From NCBI GenBank assembly GCA_024206195.1, contig JAAGZO010000437.1, positions 124,001 to 188,000 of the forward strand: a stretch of 64,000 bases of DNA, written 5' to 3'. The notes below the pieces were generated by a model that worked only from the letters and a program-made list of their open reading frames with translations, was not told where the DNA came from and did no database searches. A program made the position numbers and the translations under genes. This DNA comes from a bacterium. Its GTDB lineage: Archaea > Nanoarchaeota > Nanoarchaeia > Woesearchaeales > UBA10216. Position 1 is the first letter of the stretch, and the number at the start of each line of letters is the position of its first letter. Of this stretch, positions 27,993 to 36,796 are shown one piece after another.

Positions 27993-28438
27993 ATATTAAA
28001 ATACTCAACACAAAAGAAGTCAAGGAAATCCGAAAGATGATCAAGGATCAGTGGGATGCTGAGTTCAAGGAGGATTATGTTTTCCTGCAAAGCACAAATG
28101 ACCACATCTTCATAATAAGCAGGGATGTATCACAAATTGACTTTGAAAAAATAAGAATGAACTCAATGGGGCTTTACATTGCAGAGCTGAAGAATGATGA
28201 GCTCAGATTAAACATAGAAGGCTCTCAGCTAATCGGTCCGTTAGCAAAGAAGAATGTTGTCGAGGTTTCTGATGAAGAAGCAAAGCTTTGGCTTGCAGGA
28301 AAAGACCTGTCAACAAAGCTATCTGAAGCAGCATTTGTCATACTCAAGAATAAAAACGTCTTCATCGGCTGCGGCAGAGTCAAAGAAAACAAGATTCTGA
28401 ATTTTATATCAAAAGCAAGAAGAGTAAACTCGCTTTAG
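27989..28438 (+). CDS. PUA-like RNA-binding protein (Methyltranf_PUA/COG3270-like)
   Basis: 149 aa. The N-terminal ILNTKEVKEIRKMIKDQW stretch and C-terminal GPLAKKNVVEVSDEEAKLWLAGKDL region resemble the stand-alone PUA-like domain otherwise found at the C-terminus of RsmF/NSUN-type RNA methyltransferases. The ATG overlaps the Trm1 stop, so the two are co-translated, consistent with an RNA-modification accessory role. Confidence 0.75.
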   Translation: MNIKILNTKEVKEIRKMIKDQWDAEFKEDYVFLQSTNDHIFIISRDVSQIDFEKIRMNSMGLYIAELKNDELRLNIEGSQLIGPLAKKNVVEVSDEEAKLWLAGKDLSTKLSEAAFVILKNKNVFIGCGRVKENKILNFISKARRVNSL

Positions 28439-28441
28439 TTT

Positions 28442-29785
28442 CTATTTTTTTTCCAAATTTGCAATACCTCTCTTGTAAATTGCTTCGAACGCAGGCATCA
28501 TGTATTCATCAACAAAGGTAGGGGCAAGTCTCTTTGCAAGCTCCCAGTGCCAATATGTGAAGTTATTAATCATTTCCTTTTCTTTTTTTGCTCGGTATGA
28601 AGGATGGTTAATTTCCGATTCTCCTTCTATTTTTGTGTAATCATCCTCGGTGTAAATCTGATAACTGACAAAATTCTTTACAATCTGCCCTGTTGCAGGG
28701 TCTACACTTGGAACTGGGATGAACAGTTCACCAAATCTGGTTTTTGAATCCTTGTACTCAATAGTGAAATCATTTCTGTCGATAAAACCTTTGTATTCCG
28801 GATATTTGCGTAACTCACCAATTATTTTTTTTACGTCTTTCTCTGTGTATCCTTTTAAGGTTAGTTTTGCATCAGTTAGATCCTGTCCTGGATTTGCTAT
28901 GAATCCTTCGATAATATCTATTGTTTTCAACCATCTATTGATACCTGTTTCGCTATCTTCAGGTTCTCTTGATAGAACTGCAAGATAATCTTCTATAGAT
29001 TCTCTTTCTTCACCGTCTGACCTTACATCCGTAAGATATTCAACGAGCTTGAACAAATAACCAATGCCTGATTTTGTTCTGCAGTGAACCTTTGTTGTGT
29101 CATTAACATGATTTCCACTAGGTGTGACAACCTCCAGGGTATGGACAGTAGTTAACAGCTTAGAGATTTCAACACGATCCTTTATTTTGCTTCTTGGAGC
29201 ATACACATCTCTTAATTGCGCATCATTTTCAAGTATTTCGTCTAAGAGAAAAATATCTTTTCTACCTTCGCAAAGTTCATGGTATCCATATACTCCCATG
29301 TCAAAGGGTCCTTCTTTTACAAAGCCTGCATTACGAAGTTTGTGGGCGTTTGGAATGCCTACCTTTCCTTCTGTTGCAAGGCGGTACGATATCTTATTCT
29401 TCTTTTCTTTTTCTATTACTTCAGGCATTACTGAAGGCACCACAACACTCAAAGTGGCCTTAAACAGAAGGTCTTCAAGAGCAGGTCTTTGGTCATTCCA
29501 TGTTTCAAGACCGCTAAGTGCGCTCATGTCTTCTTCATTAATGCATCTGTCGAGCTCACTTACAACTGTTTCATAATTAGCATTCAGTCCTTTTCTTTCT
29601 ATTGTGGTCTTAACAAGCGCCCTTAGAAAACCAAGTTGTGAAGGAAGCATGACTCCTGTGGAAGGAGTATCATTTAGTATGGTGCTCTTAATATCCTTTT
29701 TATGATATTTTCCTAGAGAAGCAAATAGGTCAAGTTCTTCATCAAGCCCATCAGGAAGAATATTTTCCTTTTTCTTCTTTGCCAT
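28442..29785 (-). CDS. uncharacterised protein, 447 aa
   Basis: No family recognised with confidence. Soluble, no signal peptide, with a Lys-rich N-terminus. Residues about 195-260 (RSKIKDRVEISKLL, then THTLEV) and the later VSYQIYTEDDY ... HPSYR region have a faint likeness to RelA/SpoT-type nucleotidyltransferases, but the catalytic pattern is not clear enough to call. It lies 20 bases after a second unknown gene; the two form an operon. Convergent with the PUA-like gene. Confidence 0.7.
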   Translation of the reverse strand: MAKKKKENILPDGLDEELDLFASLGKYHKKDIKSTILNDTPSTGVMLPSQLGFLRALVKTTIERKGLNANYETVVSELDRCINEEDMSALSGLETWNDQRPALEDLLFKATLSVVVPSVMPEVIEKEKKNKISYRLATEGKVGIPNAHKLRNAGFVKEGPFDMGVYGYHELCEGRKDIFLLDEILENDAQLRDVYAPRSKIKDRVEISKLLTTVHTLEVVTPSGNHVNDTTKVHCRTKSGIGYLFKLVEYLTDVRSDGEERESIEDYLAVLSREPEDSETGINRWLKTIDIIEGFIANPGQDLTDAKLTLKGYTEKDVKKIIGELRKYPEYKGFIDRNDFTIEYKDSKTRFGELFIPVPSVDPATGQIVKNFVSYQIYTEDDYTKIEGESEINHPSYRAKKEKEMINNFTYWHWELAKRLAPTFVDEYMMPAFEAIYKRGIANLEKK

Positions 29786-29805
29786 TGCTGTTGTTCCTCA
29801 CATCA

Positions 29806-30987
29806 TTACTCATGTGTTGATAACTGTGCGTTAAGCACATCATCCTTAACATGCGAACTTGTTAAGTTAACAATCTCTGTCACCGTCTCTTTTGCAATCT
29901 TATTTTTTACTGGTTCTGGGTCTATGCCGAACTTACTTGAATAATAATCAATTTTTTCATCAAAGAACTGCTCTGCTCCGTAGAAATTTGTATCGTCACG
30001 TACAACAAGGCCTATTCTTCCTCTGACTAGTTGGTCAACAACCTGCCCTTTCAGCGCTGTGTACACTATTTCAAATCCTTGGTTTTTGCCAATAAGTCCA
30101 GGCATTTCAATAAAGCTCTCTGCTCTGTCCAGGAATACATCTATCTTGCCAAGTCTCTTTTCCATTAACTTACGCTGGTTTGTCTGTGTTGTTGTTCTTA
30201 GGTTATCTATGATATTAAGGCCTTCTACAACAATGCCTACATCATATAAGTCATCGCCTTTGTTGAATCTCTGGTATGCATCTTTGAACAGGTCTGCAAT
30301 ATGATACTCATTCCCTTCTAGCTTCATTTCATCAAATATTGAAACATCTTCATCTTTCTTTATCTTGGCGTTAATCTTTCGGATATCTGTGTGTTCTATG
30401 ATGCCCTTTACACCTTCAATCTCCTTTTTGAATCTCTCTTTAACTTCTTCGTCTGTTTCAGCCTCTATCTCTTCCATCGCCTTGCGAAGAATGTCCTTTG
30501 AATATCTTGTTGCTTCAACACTCTTTGTTTTGCTTTCAATAGAATCAATTATTGTTGAATAGAAATTTGAAACCATCTCAACATTATATGCAATCTCACT
30601 GCCGAACTGTTTTATTTCATCTAAGCGGTTATGTGCTTGTTCAAGGGTTTTGCAGGTGTCATTAACAATATCATGGAAAAGTGAAGTAGTAGTGTAATAG
30701 GTTCCGAACCTGAAAGGAAGGTTAAGCTTACGAGCGCTCTCATCAAGAAGATTTGCTCTTTCTGAGGTTTCAAACCAATGGGTTTCTTCTGAGACATCAC
30801 AGTACCTTCGTTTTCCTTCTGAGAATGGGTGTATGTAGAGATATGCGTGATACATTCCCTGTCCAAGGCGCCCCTCAACCCAGGGCTTGCCTAGTTGCTC
30901 TCCATTTTGTAGCTGTAGTCTCTCATCTGACATAAGCCCTCTAGGAAATCCTAGTTCAAGTATTTCTTCTAGCTTTGATTTATTCAT
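29806..30987 (-). CDS. uncharacterised protein, 393 aa
   Basis: Not recognised. Soluble, mostly helical, with charged coiled-coil-like stretches around 150-230. The N-terminal part has aromatic-rich segments (QGMYHAYLYIHPF). First gene of a two-gene operon with the 447-aa protein, behind a GATTTATAAAG box (about 31013-31022) and a GAGGGGAG motif. Confidence 0.7.
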   Translation of the reverse strand: MNKSKLEEILELGFPRGLMSDERLQLQNGEQLGKPWVEGRLGQGMYHAYLYIHPFSEGKRRYCDVSEETHWFETSERANLLDESARKLNLPFRFGTYYTTTSLFHDIVNDTCKTLEQAHNRLDEIKQFGSEIAYNVEMVSNFYSTIIDSIESKTKSVEATRYSKDILRKAMEEIEAETDEEVKERFKKEIEGVKGIIEHTDIRKINAKIKKDEDVSIFDEMKLEGNEYHIADLFKDAYQRFNKGDDLYDVGIVVEGLNIIDNLRTTTQTNQRKLMEKRLGKIDVFLDRAESFIEMPGLIGKNQGFEIVYTALKGQVVDQLVRGRIGLVVRDDTNFYGAEQFFDEKIDYYSSKFGIDPEPVKNKIAKETVTEIVNLTSSHVKDDVLNAQLSTHE

Positions 30988-31037
30988 TCTCCCCTCTATA
31001 AAATCATTATCCCTTTATAAATCTTTCCCTTTTTTTA

Positions 31038-31421
31038 CTATTCATTAGTGGTGATATCAACATGCACCACTTTGCCTGCTTTCAGGTGCTCTACCAATGC
31101 CCTGTCAAGGTCAACAGCAGCCTTATTTGCGCGTATAGCAAATGTTCTTTCAGAATTATAGTCGCTCTTTCTAATCACCAGTTCGTGATTGTCACTGAAA
31201 TCAGTATTAACCCAGGCATCTATCTCTTCTACTAGGGATTCTGTTCTGATATATATTTTTATCTTTCCTTTGAGACTTTTCAGCTCATCAAGCGAGAAAT
31301 CAGCATCCACACCTATTATACAATCCCCATTTTTTGTGACGTGTTTGTCTTTTGTGAATTCAAATGTATTTTTGTGGGTGGCTTTTTTGTTGTCTTGGCC
31401 ACGTGCACTGAATTTAATCAT
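31038..31421 (-). CDS. DUF371 family protein
   Basis: 127 aa. The archaeal DUF371 (PF04027) pattern is clear: ARGQDNKKATHKNTFEFTK, NGDCIIGVDADFSL, ELVIRKSDYNSERTFAIRANKAAVDLDR. A small cytosolic beta-rich protein of unknown function, widespread in archaea. Its ATG overlaps the stop of the upstream 72-aa gene. Confidence 0.9.
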   Translation of the reverse strand: MIKFSARGQDNKKATHKNTFEFTKDKHVTKNGDCIIGVDADFSLDELKSLKGKIKIYIRTESLVEEIDAWVNTDFSDNHELVIRKSDYNSERTFAIRANKAAVDLDRALVEHLKAGKVVHVDITTNE

Positions 31422-31636
31422 TTGATTATGTCTTCAATTGGTGCTTTTTTTTTCTTTGCAGCCTTTTCTGCTTCTTTTGTCAGGTCAACACCAAGGGTTT
31501 GAAGCTCCTTTACGTGAAGTTGCATAAGCTGCTCAACTATTGTTAGTATCTTTGTAAGCTCCTGTCTTTCTTTTGCTAGTGTTGACAGTGCTCCTTTATG
31601 AAATCCAATTTGTTCATCCTTGTTTTCCTTAGCCAT
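31418..31636 (-). CDS. conserved small helical protein, 72 aa
   Basis: Charged amphipathic helices (IGFHKGALSTLAKERQEL, LMQLHVKELQ) and a Lys-rich C-terminus. No named family, but the sequence looks like a conserved small archaeal protein. Co-translated with DUF371 (four-base overlap), behind an AATTTAAATA box at about 31671-31680 and an AAAGGTGG motif. Confidence 0.72.
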   Translation of the reverse strand: MAKENKDEQIGFHKGALSTLAKERQELTKILTIVEQLMQLHVKELQTLGVDLTKEAEKAAKKKKAPIEDIIK

Positions 31637-31708
31637 TTAATACCACCTTTAATTTAGAGAAAGCTAAAACCTTATTTAAATTTATTGAAAATTGCGCAGG
31701 GTCAATTT

Positions 31709-32251
31709 TCATCTGCTCATTAAGTTAAATAGAGGACCATCACATTTTGTTAGATCCTTCATAGCAGCCTCAAGATCATCAGAATGATCATACCTGCAAG
31801 TCATCTCTGGACCAACTAGTTCAGGCATTGGATTGGATTCAAACCTCGAAATAACCTCGCAAAGCCCATTATTCTCCCCTTTTATCTCGTAATAATAAAC
31901 CACTCCGGTAGTTACTTCTGTTGTGATGCTTGCTTTTTTGCATTTTGCAAACTTTTCTTCAAAGCAGCTCATGTCATTACATGCAATGTCTGAACTTGAA
32001 AGAAGAAGAAAAGCACCTGTTGCAACCACAACAACAAAGACAACCCATAGCATGACAATTGTCATGAATGTTTTCGGCTCTTTTTCAAGTGGCTCCTCTC
32101 CTGTGTTAACATAGTGTATTGCTGCTTTCACGTCTTCAAATTTATGTCCCTGCTGTACAAGGTACTTCAGTAATCTTTGAGAAGAATATCCCTCGTCAAA
32201 CTTCTTCATAATCCATGCAACAAGCTGATGATTCAGTTCTTTTTTTCTCAT
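31709..32251 (-). CDS. single-pass membrane protein with N-terminal helical module, 180 aa
   Basis: Residues about 8-50 (LVAWIMKKFDEGYSSQRLLK...) match the helical module at the C-terminus of the 17.8-kb protein and at the N-terminus of the 36.1-kb protein. A membrane helix (about 64-86) and a Cys-containing exported domain follow. The promoter abuts that of the divergent asparagine-synthase gene: the two TATA boxes are adjacent within TTATAAATCTTTATAAATT. Function unknown. Confidence 0.68.
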   Translation of the reverse strand: MRKKELNHQLVAWIMKKFDEGYSSQRLLKYLVQQGHKFEDVKAAIHYVNTGEEPLEKEPKTFMTIVMLWVVFVVVVATGAFLLLSSSDIACNDMSCFEEKFAKCKKASITTEVTTGVVYYYEIKGENNGLCEVISRFESNPMPELVGPEMTCRYDHSDDLEAAMKDLTKCDGPLFNLMSR

Positions 32252-32272
32252 TAATCCTTTCTGAGAAAGCTT

Positions 32273-32294
32273 GGTTTATAAATCTTTATAAATT
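32273..32294. promoter_or_regulatory. back-to-back TATA boxes of a divergent gene pair
   Basis: TTTATAAAT-type boxes on opposite strands touch each other here, one serving the minus-strand membrane gene (start 32251), the other the plus-strand gene at 32318. Binding of transcription factors to both at once would be difficult, so the two genes may be expressed alternately. Confidence 0.45.
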
Positions 32295-32317
32295 GCAGAC
32301 ACTTTCACATTAATAGT

Positions 32318-33190
32318 ATGTTCTACAGCATAGTAAAAAATGGAAAACTGATTGAAGAGAGAGAATGGAAAAAGTTAGTCAATAGTCTAAAATCAAAAAC
32401 AACTTTAGAAAAGAAACAGGCAAAATCACTCTTAAAAAAAGATCTCGAAGAAGCAGTGCAAGCAAGAGCAAAAGACAACTTTGGAATTCTTTTATCAGGC
32501 GGTATAGACAGTTCTCTCTTAGCATTAATAGCAAAGAAACCAAACCATGACTTCACCTGCTACTCAGTCGGCCTGAAAAACTCAGAGGACCTTGAATGGG
32601 CGCAAAAAGCCTCTTTATTGATGCATCTCAAATTGAAAACAAGAATATTATCCTTAGATGAAGCAGAGACAATAATAAAGAAAGTAACAAAGATACTCAA
32701 AGAACCAAGCGTAGTCAAGGTTGGCGTTGCTTCTGTTGTCTATGCTGCAGCAGAGATAGCAAAAAAAGACAAAATCAAGACCTTATTTTCTGGACTTGGC
32801 TCAGAAGAGCTCTTTGCAGGCTATCAAAGGCACAAACTTGCAAAGGATGTTAACAAGGAGTGCTGGTCAGGATTGAGAGGTATGTGGTCCAGAGATCTTG
32901 AGAGAGACTTTATAATAGCAAAAAAAGCCAAAATAAAGCTGGCAACACCATTTCTGGACAAAAATGTGATAAAAACCTCGATGTCAATACCTTCAAAATA
33001 CAAGCTGACCAAAGAAACAGACAAGGCAATCATTCGTGAAGTAGCTTTAGACCTTGGATTGCCAAGAGAGATTGCCTACAGAAAAAAGAGAGCTGCACAG
33101 TATGGCAGCAGTTTTGACAAGGCAATCAAAAAGCTGTCAAAAAAGCATGGATTCAAAACAAAAAAGGAATATCTGGCTAGTCTTCTTTAG
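32318..33190 (+). CDS. stand-alone asparagine-synthase-type ATP pyrophosphatase domain
   Basis: 290 aa. Contains the PP-loop SGGIDSS (60-66), LFSGLGSEELFAGYQRHK and a C-terminal TPFLDKNVI ... YRKKRAAQYGS region of the asparagine synthase C-terminal domain (PF00733). The N-terminal glutaminase domain of AsnB is absent, so it must use free ammonia, take it from a partner, or modify another substrate. Leaderless from the divergent promoter. Confidence 0.85.
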   Translation: MFYSIVKNGKLIEEREWKKLVNSLKSKTTLEKKQAKSLLKKDLEEAVQARAKDNFGILLSGGIDSSLLALIAKKPNHDFTCYSVGLKNSEDLEWAQKASLLMHLKLKTRILSLDEAETIIKKVTKILKEPSVVKVGVASVVYAAAEIAKKDKIKTLFSGLGSEELFAGYQRHKLAKDVNKECWSGLRGMWSRDLERDFIIAKKAKIKLATPFLDKNVIKTSMSIPSKYKLTKETDKAIIREVALDLGLPREIAYRKKRAAQYGSSFDKAIKKLSKKHGFKTKKEYLASLL

Positions 33191-33300
33191 TGTACTTAGA
33201 AGTGGTGGTGAATTTAACTTATTTTAAAGTGATAAAAAAAACAAAATTTATATATGAGTTAACTCAAAGAAATTGTATCGAAACCACAAAGAGGGGCATA

Positions 33301-34050
33301 ATGAGATTTTTTTCAATAGTACTTACATTAATTCTATTAGCTAGCTTTGTCTGTGCACAGGAAGCTGTCCCTACGCTTTACGAGGAAGGCAACCTTGACA
33401 CAGAGTGCAAGAAGCAGTATGAATGCCAGCAATCAGGGGATGACTATTGGTATGACTGCTTTGAAGATAATGGTGAATGCAGATGTCTTCTTGGTGAATT
33501 CTCAAAATGCGATTTTGAGAACAGCTCAATAAACCTTGACGAATGGTGCGCATACAAGTTCGAGTGCACGCCTAGAGGAGATGATTTTTACAAGGAGTGT
33601 TTCTATGACACAGAGATGGAAGGCGAGCATGAAGATAAATGCCGCTGTTATGTCGGAAATTTTGAGGACTGCAGGCTTGATCTAAGCTCTGTAATTATCG
33701 AGGAAGAGCCTGAAAAGGAAGAATCAAAGGAAATAATAGAACCTGAACCAGAAGAAGAGGAAGAATCTGAACCAGGAATCTTTGGATCCGCAATAAACCG
33801 CCTGAAAAACTTCTGGCAGTGGCTTCTCGGATACCCTGAATTTTTTAAAACAGGAAGCTGGGTGCTTGCTGTTATAATCATAATCATTATTGCGTTGCTA
33901 TACTACTTTTACAGGGACAGCCCTTCAAATAATGTAAGAAGAGCAAGACGATATCACAGGCTGGCTGAAAAAGCGCACAGCAGTGGAAAAGAAGAGAAGT
34001 CAAAGCGATACTACGCAATGGCTGAAGATTTCAGGACGAGGACAAAATAA
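33301..34050 (+). CDS. exported Cys-rich single-pass membrane protein
   Basis: 249 aa. Signal peptide (1-19, ending VCAQ), two similar Cys-rich segments (YECQQSGDDYWYDCFED and FECTPRGDDFYKECFYD, each followed by CRC-x-GxF), an acidic Glu/Pro linker (about 130-155), a membrane helix (about 190-210) and a basic cytosolic tail. The frame opens at 33190, but the ATG at 33301 begins the signal peptide and follows GAGGGG. The stop is one base before the ATPase start, so it forms an operon with the paralogous ATPases. Confidence 0.75.
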   Translation: MRFFSIVLTLILLASFVCAQEAVPTLYEEGNLDTECKKQYECQQSGDDYWYDCFEDNGECRCLLGEFSKCDFENSSINLDEWCAYKFECTPRGDDFYKECFYDTEMEGEHEDKCRCYVGNFEDCRLDLSSVIIEEEPEKEESKEIIEPEPEEEEESEPGIFGSAINRLKNFWQWLLGYPEFFKTGSWVLAVIIIIIIALLYYFYRDSPSNNVRRARRYHRLAEKAHSSGKEEKSKRYYAMAEDFRTRTK

Positions 34051-34051
34051 A

Positions 34052-34762
34052 ATGGAATGGTTTGAAAAGCTTGACTACTACGAAAATCCGCTTACACCGG
34101 ATGCAGTTGAAGAACCGTTTGCTATTGAAAAACTAGTTGATGACCTGCACTACAGAGTCGAGTCAGGCAGCATGGTTTTCATAGAGGGACCTGATGGTGT
34201 TGGCAAATCATCCCTGCTTATGAGCATTGTAAAGAAGTTCAGCGGCAAAAAAAGAGTTATTTTCCTAGATTGCACAAAACTAAAGAAAAATGTTGATATT
34301 GAAAGAGTGATGCATGAAAGATACGGTTTTTTCGGCAGGCTTTTCAACCTTACACCACAGAACATGATCCTGCTTTTAGATGACATATCAGTTTTTTCAA
34401 AGAAGAATTTTGAGAGAGTTAAATACTTTTTTGACAACAACTACATCAGATCTGTTGTTTTCAGTGGAAAGAGCTATGCATCTGCAGGAATGCCAAAAGA
34501 CATACAGGATCGCATTGGGAACAGGATATTCAGGATGAATCCTCTGTCAGAAGAAGATTCTGTAAGGCTTTTCAGAGAGCGCGCAGGAAATATAGAGTTC
34601 ATTACAGACGAAATAATCAAAAAGATTTATAAACTGTCAGGAAAGAGCACAAAACGATTCCTAGAAAACTGCAATAAAGCGTGCAGTTACGCTGTTAATC
34701 ACAACATTGACTTGATGTCTGACAGTGATTTAAAGAAGGCACTCGGTGGTAAACGTGGATAG
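34052..34762 (+). CDS. P-loop ATPase, ORC/ExeA-like AAA family (paralogue 1)
   Basis: 236 aa. Starts MEWFEKLDYYENPL; Walker A EGPDGVGKSS and Walker B MILLLDDIS are intact. The short N-terminal F/Y-x-NP-F/L motif and the overall layout resemble ExeA/ORC-type AAA ATPases. It is paralogous to the next gene. Directly follows a membrane protein gene, which suggests an ATPase acting at the membrane. Confidence 0.75.
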   Translation: MEWFEKLDYYENPLTPDAVEEPFAIEKLVDDLHYRVESGSMVFIEGPDGVGKSSLLMSIVKKFSGKKRVIFLDCTKLKKNVDIERVMHERYGFFGRLFNLTPQNMILLLDDISVFSKKNFERVKYFFDNNYIRSVVFSGKSYASAGMPKDIQDRIGNRIFRMNPLSEEDSVRLFRERAGNIEFITDEIIKKIYKLSGKSTKRFLENCNKACSYAVNHNIDLMSDSDLKKALGGKRG

Positions 34763-35636
34763 ACTTTGGTATAAACAACTTGGATTTTATAGTAACCCAT
34801 TTAGCATTAAACCTGCTGCTTTTCACAATGAAGTGATTGGTTATAATCTTGAATTGGTATTTGATAAGCTTGAAGAGGGAACAATACAATTCATTAAGGG
34901 TCCTTTGGGTACAGGCAAGACAACAATTCTTAAGCATATTCTTAACCGCTTTGGCGGGAAAAAGAAGGTAATGTACTACTGCTATGGTCCATATGAGAAA
35001 ATAAACACAAAAAACCTTCTCAATGGTCGCTATGGTATATGGGGTAAGATGCTTGACATGATGCCTCGCGACATGATTCTTCTTGTTGATGAATCAGATA
35101 ACATGAAGAAAAAGGATGCAGAGGACATTTTACGTTACTTCAGAGAGGGCTATCTAAAATCTGTCGTGTTCTTTGGTTTTGATTTCAAAAAAAGCGGTTT
35201 CCCAAAAGAAATGGATAAGTTCATTAAGAAAAATACAGTCTCATTGAAAATACTTAATGGATCTGACGCTGTTGAGCTAATAAGAAAACGAATAGGCAGC
35301 ATAGGGATGCTTCCAGACAATATCATAAAGCAGCTCTACGCACTTTCAGACAACAACATGAGACTGCTTCTTGAGAACTGCGAGGATCTCTGCAGGGCTG
35401 CTGTGCTTAATGGTGATGATAAAGTAACTGAGAAGCAGCTGAAGGAGCTGATGCCTCAAAAAAAGAAAAAGACACCAAAGCCAAAAAAGGTTAAGAAAGA
35501 AAAAAAGCCGAAAAAGCAGGAACCTAAGATTACGATCAAGGAAGTAAATTACAACAGCGACATTAATCTAAGCAACATCAGAACTTACGAAGAAGAGATG
35601 GCCACAGCAAGGCCAGAAATCGAGAGGGAGGAATGA
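34746..35636 (+). CDS. P-loop ATPase, ORC/ExeA-like AAA family (paralogue 2)
   Basis: About 296 aa. Walker A KGPLGTGKTT and Walker B MILLVDESD; the stretch NGRYGIWGKMLDMMPRDMI aligns with HERYGFFGRLFNLTPQNMI in paralogue 1. A Lys/Pro-rich tail (about 235-262) is extra. Start is GTG at 34746 or, better aligned with the paralogue, GTG at 34755; both overlap the previous gene. The stop overlaps the next gene as ATGA. Confidence 0.75.
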   Translation: MVNVDRLWYKQLGFYSNPFSIKPAAFHNEVIGYNLELVFDKLEEGTIQFIKGPLGTGKTTILKHILNRFGGKKKVMYYCYGPYEKINTKNLLNGRYGIWGKMLDMMPRDMILLVDESDNMKKKDAEDILRYFREGYLKSVVFFGFDFKKSGFPKEMDKFIKKNTVSLKILNGSDAVELIRKRIGSIGMLPDNIIKQLYALSDNNMRLLLENCEDLCRAAVLNGDDKVTEKQLKELMPQKKKKTPKPKKVKKEKKPKKQEPKITIKEVNYNSDINLSNIRTYEEEMATARPEIEREE

Positions 35637-36061
35637 TTGAAATAGATCTAGCTGCGGGACTAATTCGTGAAGATGCTTTTCCTTTTAGAAACGGTCAGGG
35701 AAAAGAGAATTCAAGTTTGATTCGTTTAGCTAATATACTAACATATAACGACTTAATAGAAAGTGGCAAGATAGGTGATTTTAATTATGATAACAAGGGC
35801 ATCAACATTTCACTGGATAATTTTGGTAAAAACACAAACACGGTTGGCGACAGGAATTACTTCTGTAAACAACCCGTACTGAGGGTATTCCCTACTGACG
35901 GAGGAATAGAATTTGTTGAAGGTGTCAGTGTACAAGATCCGGAACATCCCAGATATAAGTGTGTCTTACATGTTCCTGAAGCTAATGTCACTTTAAAGTA
36001 TTCTTCTAGGATAGATGAAGAGAAAATCCTCAAAGCACTGAAGGGCGAGATTTCTCAATAA
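35633..36061 (+). CDS. hypothetical protein, 142 aa, co-translated with ATPase
   Basis: Soluble, beta-rich, no recognised motif. Its ATG lies in the stop of the second ATPase gene, so it belongs to the membrane protein-ATPase-ATPase operon and may be a cofactor of that complex (inference). Confidence 0.6.
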   Translation: MIEIDLAAGLIREDAFPFRNGQGKENSSLIRLANILTYNDLIESGKIGDFNYDNKGINISLDNFGKNTNTVGDRNYFCKQPVLRVFPTDGGIEFVEGVSVQDPEHPRYKCVLHVPEANVTLKYSSRIDEEKILKALKGEISQ

Positions 36062-36108
36062 TAGCCAAAGTTTTTTATACCCCCCTATCTGTCTATTCAT
36101 AAAAAGAG

Positions 36109-36765
36109 GTGTTTGGGATAGATAATACTGGTGTAAAGAGCTATATAAGAGAACAGCTGTTAAAAGGGCATGCTGTTGAAGATGTAAAGCATGCTTTACA
36201 TAAAGCAGGCTATGAACCTAAGTATGTCCATGCTGCAGTGTCTTCAGTTAAGAGCAGCGGTATAAAGAGAGCAGCGAGAAGCCCTTTTTCTGGTTTAGAG
36301 ATTAATTGGAGAGCCATGAGTTTAGTACTTCTTGCAATAGTTGTTATTGCATTGATTGCTTTTGCAGCAATAAGCTACGCAAAAGCACCAAAGACAGAAA
36401 AAATTGAAGTAACTCCTGAACCGCAACCAGAACCGATTCCAGAACCTGTTGTCAAAGAAACAACAGACATTTGCGAGCAAAACCCTACTTTCAAGAAATT
36501 CTGCTACTTTAAAAGAGCATTAGAGGAAAGAGACAGCAGCTATTGTACTAATATTGTTGAATCAACTGAATGCATAAAAAATGTTGCTGCTATTCTCAGG
36601 GATGACTTGCAGTGTGCAGGCAATCAGGAATGCATAACACATGTTTCTGAATGCAATAAAGATGCAACCAGCAATGAATACTGCAGAATAAAAGAGAGCT
36701 TCTTATGCAACAGCCTCGGTGAACTCACTGCAGAATGCGTTGCTCACCAAGGACTTGCTACTTAA
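36109..36765 (+). CDS. single-pass membrane protein with N-terminal helical module and Cys-rich ectodomain
   Basis: 218 aa from a GTG start. Residues about 9-50 (VKSYIREQLLKGHAVEDVKH...) are the same helical module seen in two other membrane proteins here. A membrane helix (about 66-88), a Pro/Glu linker with PEPQPEPIPEP, then an exported domain with paired Cys repeats resembling those of the 54.9-kb lipoprotein. TTTTTTATAC box at about 36070-36080. Confidence 0.68.
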   Translation: MFGIDNTGVKSYIREQLLKGHAVEDVKHALHKAGYEPKYVHAAVSSVKSSGIKRAARSPFSGLEINWRAMSLVLLAIVVIALIAFAAISYAKAPKTEKIEVTPEPQPEPIPEPVVKETTDICEQNPTFKKFCYFKRALEERDSSYCTNIVESTECIKNVAAILRDDLQCAGNQECITHVSECNKDATSNEYCRIKESFLCNSLGELTAECVAHQGLAT

Positions 36766-36796
36766 AAACCAGCAAGGAGTATTATTTTTAAGAATT

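Noticed and set aside
28442..29785. RelA/SpoT alarmone synthetase
   Set aside because: The resemblance is limited to scattered segments; the catalytic residues cannot be aligned by eye, so it is left unassigned in the features.
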